A stretch of 9,609 nucleotides of DNA from Victivallaceae bacterium (GTDB taxonomy: Bacteria; Verrucomicrobiota; Lentisphaeria; Victivallales; Victivallaceae). The notes below the pieces were generated by a model. The model searched no databases and had not been told where the DNA came from. It was given only the letters and a program-made list of their open reading frames with translations. Positions 1 to 6,309 of the stretch are shown piece after piece. Location of the stretch: NCBI GenBank assembly GCA_028698975.1, contig JAQVVK010000072.1:1-9609 (forward strand). Reading direction: 5' to 3'. The number at the start of each line of letters is the position of its first letter. Positions within the stretch are counted from its first letter, which is position 1. Position numbers and translations under genes: made by a program.

Positions 1-228
1 CATCAGAAACTTGAGCAGTTTGGCGGAGACGCGATGGCGGCGATAGATTCCATATTGCGCGCCGGTACTCCGGGAGCCCCGGAGGAGCTGCCGCCGGAGC
101 AGGGGGAGCCGGTCGAGCCGGAACCCGAACCGATCACCTTTAGGCGTGAACTTCCCAAAGTCGGGCGCAACGACCTCTGCCCGTGCGGAAGCGGCAAGAA
201 ATATAAAAAATGCTGTGGTAAGGAGTAA
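1..228 (+). CDS. C-terminal end of a SEC-C motif protein (possibly SecA), 5' truncated
   Basis: The reading frame is open from base 1 and ends at TAA 226-228, leaving 75 visible residues. The last 24 residues form a SEC-C zinc-binding motif (VGRNDLCPCGSGKKYKKCCG), with the C-x-C-x8-C-C ligand pattern. Before it lies a Pro/Glu-rich linker of about 30 residues, preceded by a short helical stretch. In SecA, the ATPase of the Sec translocase, this motif sits at the extreme C-terminus behind a similar flexible linker and binds zinc and SecB. The same motif also occurs on unrelated proteins, and the visible helical stretch is too short to identify the parent. SecA is therefore a possibility, not a firm call. 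It is the only plus-strand gene and converges on the radical SAM gene. Confidence 0.72.
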   Translation, partial: HQKLEQFGGDAMAAIDSILRAGTPGAPEELPPEQGEPVEPEPEPITFRRELPKVGRNDLCPCGSGKKYKKCCGKE

Positions 229-229
229 C

Positions 230-245
230 TTGGCGGCACCGCCAA
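230..245. terminator. Hairpin between convergent genes; possible weak shared terminator
   Basis: TTGGCGG (230-236) pairs with CCGCCAA (239-245). The drawn loop is only 2 nt, or 4 nt if the innermost pair opens. It begins one base after the stop codon of the SEC-C gene and lies 32 bases beyond the stop of the radical SAM gene. Neither strand has a clear run of T after the stem, so it is not a textbook intrinsic terminator. It may stop transcription poorly or mark an RNA end. Confidence 0.4.
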
Positions 246-277
246 AACTCCATTGACGCTACTTTGGGCAGTATCGG

Positions 278-1243
278 TCAGTTTGATTTCTGAAGCCGCC
301 ACGGACAGTGGCGGCAGATAACCGTTTGATCCGCTTCGACGGCGCGCCGGAAAAGTTCGGCGCGTTCCCCGTTGAAGATGTCGAGCAAACGGTCTTTTTT
401 TATGTTTCCGGCGGAGAATCCGAAATAATCGGTGCAGAAACCGACTTCTCCATCATGACGGATATGCACCCGATGCCACGCGGCTTCACAGTGCGCCGCT
501 TGCAAGGCGTCGGGATAGGCGTGAGGAGTCACATAAACTTCGACCGGGTAGTGACGGGTTGCCACTGCCGCGCAACCCAGCCGCCAGGCGGCCAGATAGG
601 CGGTGTCGCCGGTGCGCTCCCATGCGGCAAGCTCCGGGTAATCGCATTTGAAGTTGGCGCGGCTGAATTCGCGGTAGGCGGCGACTTCATCGCCGGCAAG
701 GTACATAAGCTGCTGAAGTACGATTGCATCGGGTTTCAATGACGCGAGTTTTTGGGGCAGCTCGGCCATGTATTCGACGTTGGCGTCGGATACGGTGGTT
801 AAAAAGACGAGTTTGCCGCGTCGCTCGCGCAGTAATTCGAGATTGGCGGCCACCCGCGCAAACACTCCGTCGCCGCGAACCGCGTCGTGTGCTGCGCCAT
901 AGCCGTCAAGCGAAACAAAAATTCGCTCAAAACAAACTGAAACAACTTCGGCGTGGCGGTCAAGCATGGTTCCATTGGTAACCAGATCAAGTTTGAAGCC
1001 GCGTCGGAAAAGTTCCTCGGCCAAGCGGTCGAAATCACGCCATAGCAGCGGTTCTCCGCCCCACAGCGTGATTTTGGGTTGATGAGTGGAGGGCGTGGCG
1101 GAGCGAAGCTGCTCCGCCGCGTCCAGCCACTCGGTCAATGTCAACTCGTCCGCTTCCGAAGCGACCATGCCGCGGCTCTGGCCGCAAAAAATGCAGGCCA
1201 GATTACAGCGTTTGGTGAGCTGGAAGTGGGCTGAGTCAAGCAT
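278..1243 (-). CDS. Radical SAM enzyme with a SPASM/twitch-like C-terminal iron-sulfur domain
   Basis: A 321-residue cytoplasmic protein. The radical SAM motif C-x3-C-x2-C is at C13, C17 and C20 (CNLACIFC) and binds the 4Fe-4S cluster that cleaves S-adenosylmethionine. The SAM-contacting GGEP motif is at 62-65 and a TNGT motif follows at 89-92. The C-terminal part has four further cysteines, C252, C270, C310 and C313, spaced as in domains holding one auxiliary 4Fe-4S cluster; a full SPASM domain would have seven. The spacing resembles, from memory, that of BtrN, a carbinol-oxidising radical SAM dehydrogenase. The start is ATG 1243: upstream codons in frame encode an Arg/Ser-rich stretch belonging to another frame of the preceding gene, and the next Met would remove the cluster cysteines. 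The purine-rich GGAGA lies 14 nt upstream, which is unusually far. It is the last gene of the four-gene operon, 7 nt after the GH57-like stop. The substrate is unknown; peptide maturation is an alternative, but no small precursor gene is visible. Confidence 0.9.
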   Translation of the reverse strand: MLDSAHFQLTKRCNLACIFCGQSRGMVASEADELTLTEWLDAAEQLRSATPSTHQPKITLWGGEPLLWRDFDRLAEELFRRGFKLDLVTNGTMLDRHAEVVSVCFERIFVSLDGYGAAHDAVRGDGVFARVAANLELLRERRGKLVFLTTVSDANVEYMAELPQKLASLKPDAIVLQQLMYLAGDEVAAYREFSRANFKCDYPELAAWERTGDTAYLAAWRLGCAAVATRHYPVEVYVTPHAYPDALQAAHCEAAWHRVHIRHDGEVGFCTDYFGFSAGNIKKDRLLDIFNGERAELFRRAVEADQTVICRHCPWRLQKSN

Positions 1244-1250
1244 GATGTGA

Positions 1251-2633
1251 TTACTTCTCTCCGAAGTATTTTTGCTCCATGAGCTTCTTCTCGATGAGCG
1301 CGATCTGCGTCTCCATGAGCGGAGCCGAATAAATGGCGCGCTTGGCCCCGATGCCACCCTTTTGCATCGCCTCGGCGATCATGCGGTTGGCCAGTTTGAG
1401 GTCTTCGATCGTCTCGCGGACGTTGAACCTGCCGGGACTGGTCGGGAGCGGTGGCCAACGCGAATCGGAAACGTATGCGCTGGTTACCGCCTTCATCGCC
1501 TTTTCCAGCTCCGGCGAGTCGCCGATGCGTTTGCGCACCGCGACGATGCCGTCGAACACCGAGCGGCATACCGGGTCGAAAATGAGCGAATAACTGGTGT
1601 TGGCCCATGCCTTGGCGGTGCCGCCGTGCCATGCCGCGCCGTTTTCGATGTCGTCGATGAGTTCGTTGGGAATCAATTCCTTGCAGTCGTCGATGACTTC
1701 TTTGGGGGTGGCGAGCTTATAGCCGATGGTCTTGGCCATGTCGAGCAATTCCTTGAACCGCTTCACGCTGTCCGGCTCCGCCTCGAAGAAACGAGCCTGA
1801 TTGAACTGCTTGACGTAAAAGTAGGCCGACGAACCGATGTATTCGGCGTCTTCGGCATACGGCATGATGAAGCTGCCGGTTGACGCGATCCGCGGCTGCC
1901 ACTTGGCAAACATCGATTTGATCTCGTCGAGCGAAACCGGCGTTTCGCGCAGCCCCTCGGTCGCTCCCATCAGATACCAGAGCATCGGGTTGGCCATGCA
2001 GTCGCTGCGGAACACCATTTTGAGACCGTTCGGCGCGACCGACGGATTGGTGAGATAGCGCAGAAATTGCGGCTTGTCTTTGATGTATTCTTCAATCTTG
2101 AAGAGATGGTTTTTGTTGCTGTGGCCCTGTACGTCGTACTTGAGGCCGGTGGCTTCGCGGATCTCCGGGAAGGAGAGCAGGAAGCTGTCGGCATCCATCA
2201 CCAGACTCTTGAACCCGGCCTCTTTGTAGATTTCGGGCAGAAAACCAGCCCAGCCGCATTCGGGGTTCCAGCCGGTTTCCGGGCGGACGCCGGTGTATTG
2301 CTCCCACGCTGCGATACCGTGTTTCAGGGTATCCAGACCGATCGCCGGGTCGATGTTGGTAAGCATCACATGGATGAATGGCGAACCGATCGGCTCGATT
2401 TTGCCGGATTGTACAAGTTTGCGCAGCAACGCGAGTACTTCCGGAGCCTCGTCGTGCATCACTTCGAGGGTGCGGCCGGAGGCCTCAAAGGCTATCTTGT
2501 AATCGCCGTCGCGTACCATTTCAAAGAGCGGGCGGTAGCAGTTTTCGCATACCCAAGCCCGTTTTTCCGGAGCCAACTGGGAATATTGAATGTTGGCGTG
2601 CGGCATGAAGATGATTTTAGGTTGTTCTGTCAT
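1251..2633 (-). CDS. Divergent GH57-like protein (glycoside hydrolase/glucanotransferase fold)
   Basis: A 460-residue protein without a signal peptide. It follows the GH57 pattern: an N-terminal His motif at H12 (PHANIQYSQL), a region resembling kialn-sG-lle at 46-58, and GWNPECGW at 121-128. The last matches the GH57 motif around the nucleophile glutamate, so E125 is the expected nucleophile. EDAEYIG at 261-267 sits where the acid/base aspartate motif lies, pointing to D262. The family acts on alpha-glucans or alpha-galactosides by a retaining mechanism. The first motif departs from the usual HxHQP, and the region after residue 330, rich in Trp and Gly, is not one I can assign, so activity and substrate are uncertain. 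The start is ATG 2633 with AGGA 7 nt upstream. It lies 24 nt after the TIM-barrel gene and 7 nt before the radical SAM gene. The context argues for a role in a dedicated sugar pathway rather than general starch breakdown. Confidence 0.72.
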   Translation of the reverse strand: MTEQPKIIFMPHANIQYSQLAPEKRAWVCENCYRPLFEMVRDGDYKIAFEASGRTLEVMHDEAPEVLALLRKLVQSGKIEPIGSPFIHVMLTNIDPAIGLDTLKHGIAAWEQYTGVRPETGWNPECGWAGFLPEIYKEAGFKSLVMDADSFLLSFPEIREATGLKYDVQGHSNKNHLFKIEEYIKDKPQFLRYLTNPSVAPNGLKMVFRSDCMANPMLWYLMGATEGLRETPVSLDEIKSMFAKWQPRIASTGSFIMPYAEDAEYIGSSAYFYVKQFNQARFFEAEPDSVKRFKELLDMAKTIGYKLATPKEVIDDCKELIPNELIDDIENGAAWHGGTAKAWANTSYSLIFDPVCRSVFDGIVAVRKRIGDSPELEKAMKAVTSAYVSDSRWPPLPTSPGRFNVRETIEDLKLANRMIAEAMQKGGIGAKRAIYSAPLMETQIALIEKKLMEQKYFGEK

Positions 2634-2657
2634 CTCTTTTTCCTGTCGTTTGGTTGG

Positions 2658-3470
2658 TTAAAATTGCTTGAGATAATCGAGACTGCGGCGCATACCGTCT
2701 TCGACGTCGCCGGTAAGCTCGTATTCGATAAGCGCGGGGCCGTCATAGCCGGCCAGCGTACGCATAAGACGCGGCCAGTCGAGCCGCCCTTCTCCGCAGG
2801 CGGCGGGCTTCACCCCGCCTGAAACCGTGCGGAAATCTTTAAGGTGCACATATTTAATGTGCGCCTTGAATTCGTCGTAGAAACAATACGGCGAAGTCGC
2901 CCCCGCCGCGGCGAAATTCGCCGGGTCGTAGTTGATCTCAACCCCGGTCGCCAGGATCGCCGGCCAAGTGTCGACGCGGGTGGTCACGCTGGCAAAGTGA
3001 ACCAGGGCGTCGCCGTTGGCGGCAACGCCGCCGTGAGTTTCAACCGCCAGTGTGACGCCGCGCGTTTTGGCGTAAGACGCCGCTTCGCGCAGACACTCGA
3101 TCATGCGGTCGAAGCGCGCACCGTAAACCACGCTGTCGGAGTTGAATCCGGCGAAGATACGCAGCAACCCGATACCGAGTTTGCCCGCGATGTCGATCAC
3201 CTTTTTTACCCGCGCAAGCTGTTGCGGCGCGTCGTCGTTGGTGAAGTCGTTTCCGGTACAGCCGCACTCAAGTTTGATGCCGTAATCGGCAAACATCCGC
3301 TTGACCTTGGCTATCGCTTCGTCCGATGCGTCTGGTTGCAGAAAGTCCTTGTCGTATCCGGCAATAGACAGCTCCAAAAGCCCGACTCCGAGCTTTTGGG
3401 CCATCGCCAACTGCTGTTCCAGCGGGGTTTCACGCAGTCCCCAGGCCGCCAGGCCGAGCCGCATATTCAT
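2658..3470 (-). CDS. Sugar phosphate isomerase/epimerase-like TIM-barrel protein (AP endonuclease 2 / xylose isomerase-like family)
   Basis: A 270-residue protein of the xylose-isomerase-like TIM-barrel superfamily. In order along the chain it shows the typical metal-binding strand ends: AVETHGG, EINYDPANF, KYVHLKDF and ALIEYE, giving a likely E, D, H, E ligand set for a divalent metal. Known members isomerise or epimerise keto sugars, act in inositol breakdown (IolE/IolI types), or catalyse eliminations on oxidised glycosides; the sequence does not decide between these. The start chosen is ATG 3470, with a strong GGAGG (3479-3483) about 8 nt upstream. A TTG one codon earlier and an ATG two codons later are less likely. 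The stop codon of the dehydrogenase gene overlaps this start (TGATG), so the two are probably translationally coupled. The product may take the keto product of the dehydrogenase as its substrate. Confidence 0.85.
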   Translation of the reverse strand: MNMRLGLAAWGLRETPLEQQLAMAQKLGVGLLELSIAGYDKDFLQPDASDEAIAKVKRMFADYGIKLECGCTGNDFTNDDAPQQLARVKKVIDIAGKLGIGLLRIFAGFNSDSVVYGARFDRMIECLREAASYAKTRGVTLAVETHGGVAANGDALVHFASVTTRVDTWPAILATGVEINYDPANFAAAGATSPYCFYDEFKAHIKYVHLKDFRTVSGGVKPAACGEGRLDWPRLMRTLAGYDGPALIEYELTGDVEDGMRRSLDYLKQF

Positions 3471-4519
3471 CAAAGATCCCTCCAGTCAAAGAGAATCTTG
3501 AAGCAGTTGACGTCTTTCTTGGACTGGTATTCAAAGGCTTCCTTGGCTTTGCCGGCCGGCCAGGTTTCGCAGGGCAGGTGTGACGTGTCGATCTTGCCCT
3601 CGCTGATCCACTGCAATATCTGACCCTTGCCGCGCCACTTCATGGCGCAGGTCATCGACATGTTTACGTTTTTGACGAACCAGCGGTGATAGTGGTCAAA
3701 CAGAAGTTTTTCCGGGTAATCGCCGTTGAGGTGGATGTAGCCCGGCTCGTCGTCGTCGGTCCAGCCGCCGTCTTTGATGTACATGTAAAGCATGCCCGGC
3801 ACCGTGGGGTTGCCGGAGCACTCGATGATCTTGTCGGCTTTCTTGCCGTTGGTGATCTCAAGAAGTTTGGCCAACCCGGCGGCATCCGGCGTAATCACAT
3901 GATCGGCGTAGTGCGCGGCGATCTCGCGACGGAACGGATTGGGCTCCGCCACTACAACGGTTGCCCGCGGCGACTTGATCTTGATTATCATGGCCGCGCC
4001 GAGACCGTTCATGCCCGCGCCGAAGACCAGCACGGTACCGGTGTAATCCGCGGTAAGTCCGAGCCGCTCCACGCCCTTGAGCGAAACGCAGAAGAGATAA
4101 GCCAGCACCGCGTCGCGGTCGGAAACGTTGTCCGGTATCTTGCAAAGCGGGTCGCCGGCTCCGCCGGCGTTGTCGGAGTCTTTATGCACCAGCAACGTGC
4201 CGCCGCCCCATGCCGCGCAGCAATCGAGGTATTTGCGGCATTCATTTATCATCACCCGGTCGCCTTTTTTGAACCCGGGAGCGTAAGAACCCTCCTCGAC
4301 CACCACCCCGATGTTTTCATAACCGGGTACCAGCGGGTAATAGCACTGCTCCGGGTGCTGCATGCCGTGGTAGGTTTTCATGTCGGTGCCGGTGCTGATG
4401 GCACTCATCACGGTGCGGCAGATCACTGTATCGGCGCGTTTCGGCGTCAGGGTTACTTCGCGGAACGCGGCCTCGCCGGGGCGTTCGATAACGGTTGCCA
4501 GTGTCTTTACATTTGACAT
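3470..4519 (-). CDS. MDR-superfamily alcohol/sugar dehydrogenase lacking the usual zinc ligands
   Basis: A 349-residue protein of the medium-chain dehydrogenase/reductase superfamily. The N-terminal GroES-like domain carries ISTGTDMKTYHG (41-52) and YPLVPGYENIG (61-71). The Rossmann domain has a GAGMNGLG dinucleotide loop (167-174), and E192 at the end of the second strand favours NAD(H). In zinc-dependent relatives the catalytic Cys lies where this protein has S42/T43, and GHE is GYE here (66-68), so two ligands are missing. The four-cysteine structural zinc loop is absent too. Bacteriochlorophyllide dehydrogenase BchC has similar STGT and GYE signatures, so this may be a zinc-independent branch. 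The start is ATG 4519, with GGAGG 6 nt upstream. It is the first gene of the operon, about 40 nt below a consensus promoter, and its TGA overlaps the next start. It probably oxidises a hydroxyl of a sugar or cyclitol; the substrate is unknown. Confidence 0.85.
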   Translation of the reverse strand: MSNVKTLATVIERPGEAAFREVTLTPKRADTVICRTVMSAISTGTDMKTYHGMQHPEQCYYPLVPGYENIGVVVEEGSYAPGFKKGDRVMINECRKYLDCCAAWGGGTLLVHKDSDNAGGAGDPLCKIPDNVSDRDAVLAYLFCVSLKGVERLGLTADYTGTVLVFGAGMNGLGAAMIIKIKSPRATVVVAEPNPFRREIAAHYADHVITPDAAGLAKLLEITNGKKADKIIECSGNPTVPGMLYMYIKDGGWTDDDEPGYIHLNGDYPEKLLFDHYHRWFVKNVNMSMTCAMKWRGKGQILQWISEGKIDTSHLPCETWPAGKAKEAFEYQSKKDVNCFKILFDWRDL

Positions 4520-4560
4520 TTTTTGCCTCCTTTATTTGGTGCAAAGTGTGTTCTATGTAA

Positions 4561-4589
4561 ATTATACCGGCATTTTCTGCAACCGTCAA
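4561..4589 (-). promoter_or_regulatory. Sigma-70 promoter of the four-gene sugar operon
   Basis: On the minus strand the -35 element TTGACG (4584-4589) is followed by a 17-nt spacer and a perfect -10 element TATAAT (4561-4566). Transcription should begin near 4552-4555, giving a leader of about 35 nt before the GGAGG ribosome site (4526-4530) and the ATG at 4519. Eleven of twelve consensus bases match, so basal strength should be high unless repressed. Confidence 0.88.
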
Positions 4590-4597
4590 GCCGGTAT
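4564..4597. promoter_or_regulatory. Inverted repeat bracketing the -35 element; candidate operator
   Basis: ATACCGGC (4564-4571) and GCCGGTAT (4590-4597) are perfect 8-bp inverted arms with an 18-bp spacer and centres 26 bp apart. One arm overlaps the -10 element and the spacer; the other abuts the upstream edge of the -35. This placement would let a dimeric repressor occlude RNA polymerase. No regulator gene is in the window. Confidence 0.6.
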
Positions 4598-4627
4598 CGC
4601 GCCGTTGTGGCGGTTTTTATGCAGTTA

Positions 4628-4673
4628 ATATGGTTTTATTATGGTATTCGAGCTTGAATGATATGGTTTTATT
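4628..4673. repeat. Pair of 13-bp direct repeats upstream of the sugar-operon promoter, with a palindrome between them
   Basis: ATATGGTTTTATT occurs at 4628-4640 and again at 4661-4673, 33 bp apart, which is close to three helical turns; the match extends to 16 of 17 bases. Between the copies lies an imperfect palindrome, ATTCGAGCTTGAAT (4646-4659, 12 of 14 positions symmetric). The copies lie about 40 to 85 bp upstream of the -35, where activator sites often sit. Confidence 0.6.
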
Positions 4674-4682
4674 TTGGGACTG

Positions 4683-4719
4683 CAAAAAAAATCCGGCGGG
4701 AGTTTTAACGCCCGCCGGA
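4683..4719 (-). terminator. Strong intrinsic terminator after glgA
   Basis: On the minus strand a perfect 9-bp stem, TCCGGCGGG (4711-4719) with CCCGCCGGA (4692-4700), encloses a 10-nt loop and is followed directly by eight T residues (4684-4691). It lies 22 nt beyond the glgA stop codon and separates the glycogen unit from the sugar operon. Confidence 0.93.
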
Positions 4720-4741
4720 GAATCGTTGACGATATCCGCCG

Positions 4742-6259
4742 TTAATGCTCAAGCAGCGGCCTTGCCAGCATCGACTCGTATATTTTGATGTACGCCTGCG
4801 CGGTTACGTCGTGGTTGAAACGGGTCTTGGCTTCGAGCATCACCCGCGAGACGATCTCGCTCTTTTGCGTTTCGGGCAAAGCGTAGAAACGCATCGCTTC
4901 GTCCATCGCCCACTCCAGACCGTGCGCGTCGTAGTTTTCGAAGCGGAATCCGTTGCCGGTATTGCGGTTGACGTCGAGCGGCTCCACCGTGTCGTGCAAC
5001 CCGCCGGTATCGTGTACGACCGGCAGACTGCCATAATACTGGCTGGTCATCTGCGGCAATCCGCACGGCTCAAACAGCGACGGCATCAGGATGAAATCCG
5101 AAGCCGCAAACGCCAACCGGGAAAGCCCCTCGTCGAAGTCGCAGACCGTGACCCGTTCGTAGAAATCGTGGAAACCCACAATGCGGCGAAATACGTCCTG
5201 ATACGGCCCGTTGGCGACAAAAGCGATCTGCAGACCGCGATCCCAGTATTTATGCACAACATTGTAGAGAATGTCCGAGAGAAGCGAACACCCCTTCTGC
5301 ACCGGGTCGAGCCGCGACGGCCAGAAAAACAGCGGTGCATCCTGATCGACCTTCAGCCCGGTGCGCGATTGAAACGCGATCTTGTTGACCTTTTTGGCCG
5401 CCACATGGGTGGAGGCGTCGAATTTCACCTCAAGGTAGGGGTCTTTGTCGGGCTGGCAGTCTTCATCGGGCGAATTCAGAATACCCGTGGCGCAGCCGGC
5501 CGCGTATTTGCCCGCCATCTCGCGCCGGATGTTGTCTGGCACAAATGAATGACGGCCGTCAACCACCTCTCGCAGAAAGGTCGGGCTGACCGTGTTGATG
5601 AAGTGCGCTGCAAAAATCCCGCTGGCCAGCGTGTCCACCGGATTGGTGGAGCGGCTTTCCTCGTAGTTGTAAGGCGGCCGCTCGAAGAACAGATTCTGCC
5701 AGAACGGAGCCGCGTCGATACCGCGGTCTTCGATCTCGTCGAGCGTCGATTTGTAGGTGTGTATATTGTGTACCGTAAACAGACACGGTATGCCCATGCG
5801 CCGCGCCGCCGCCGGTATCAGGCCGGTCATCCAGTCATTGCAGTGGATAAGATCGGGCTCCACCTGCGGTATGATGTTGTTGATGACCTCGCGCTGAAAT
5901 GCCATCGCCTGCCGGAAGCTGTCCGCCGAATAATTACTGTAAACCGTGTCGCGGTAATAAAAGATCCGGTCTTCGGCTAAATGAATGCGGCTGTTGTGCA
6001 GATGGTTCATGTAAACGCGCAACTCTTCGCTGATGAGCTTGCCCACGTCAACGTGAAACATGCGCCGGTAGTGCGGCAACGCCACATGCACGTCGGCTCC
6101 CTGCCGGAACAACGCCCCGACCAGACTGGCCGAAACATCGGCCAGGCCGCCGGCCTTGGCCCGCATACCGCTCAAACTGCCCATGCCGTTGGGAAGATAG
6201 GTTATCTCCGGCGTTACGACCAGAATACGCGGATTTTTTTTCTTGCTGTTTTTCGGCAT
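4742..6259 (-). CDS. glgA: Glycogen synthase, GT5 family
   Basis: A 505-residue cytoplasmic glucosyltransferase that extends alpha-1,4-glucan chains from a nucleotide glucose, normally ADP-glucose in bacteria. Both Rossmann-like domains are present. The N-terminal donor/acceptor loop is KAGGLADV (35-42, K35), followed by HCNDW (139-143) and TVHN (162-165). In the C-terminal domain are RLDPVQKG (316-323), FEPCGLPQ (396-403, with E397 in the usual catalytic position) and DTGGLHDTV (417-425). Length is near the bacterial norm of about 480. An extra stretch of roughly a dozen residues (about 22-33) sits ahead of the KAGGL loop, and the usual KTGGL reads KAGGL. The start is ATG 6259, with AGGGGG about 5 nt upstream. 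It lies 39 nt after glgP and should be on the same transcript. No GlgC is present in the window. Confidence 0.95.
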   Translation of the reverse strand: MPKNSKKKNPRILVVTPEITYLPNGMGSLSGMRAKAGGLADVSASLVGALFRQGADVHVALPHYRRMFHVDVGKLISEELRVYMNHLHNSRIHLAEDRIFYYRDTVYSNYSADSFRQAMAFQREVINNIIPQVEPDLIHCNDWMTGLIPAAARRMGIPCLFTVHNIHTYKSTLDEIEDRGIDAAPFWQNLFFERPPYNYEESRSTNPVDTLASGIFAAHFINTVSPTFLREVVDGRHSFVPDNIRREMAGKYAAGCATGILNSPDEDCQPDKDPYLEVKFDASTHVAAKKVNKIAFQSRTGLKVDQDAPLFFWPSRLDPVQKGCSLLSDILYNVVHKYWDRGLQIAFVANGPYQDVFRRIVGFHDFYERVTVCDFDEGLSRLAFAASDFILMPSLFEPCGLPQMTSQYYGSLPVVHDTGGLHDTVEPLDVNRNTGNGFRFENYDAHGLEWAMDEAMRFYALPETQKSEIVSRVMLEAKTRFNHDVTAQAYIKIYESMLARPLLEH

Positions 6260-6290
6260 CGTGTCCCCCTCGTTGGTTGACGCCTTTATC

Positions 6291-6309
6291 GGCCGCGTTT
6301 AGCGCGGCC
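6291..6309. repeat. GC-rich hairpin across the glgP stop codon
   Basis: GGCCGCG (6291-6297) and CGCGGCC (6303-6309) form a perfect 7-bp stem with a 5-nt loop that contains the glgP stop codon (6299-6301). No T run follows on the minus strand, so it is unlikely to be a full terminator. An RNA-stability or expression-ratio element between glgP and glgA is possible. Confidence 0.55.

Noticed and set aside
2067..2822. A 251-codon plus-strand open frame across the GH57-like and TIM-barrel genes
   Set aside because: It spans two well-supported minus-strand genes and their gap, and its translation shows no family motifs.
3686..4516. A 276-codon plus-strand open frame opposite the dehydrogenase
   Set aside because: Shadow of a gene with clear MDR motifs; no ribosome site or family signature.
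4317..4589. A 90-codon minus-strand frame starting within the sugar-operon promoter
   Set aside because: Its start lies at the -35 element, upstream of the expected transcript start, and it overlaps the dehydrogenase gene in another frame.
4599..4618. Small stem CGCC-GTTGT-GGCG followed by T residues on the plus strand
   Set aside because: The stem is only four pairs and no plus-strand gene ends nearby, so it is probably chance.
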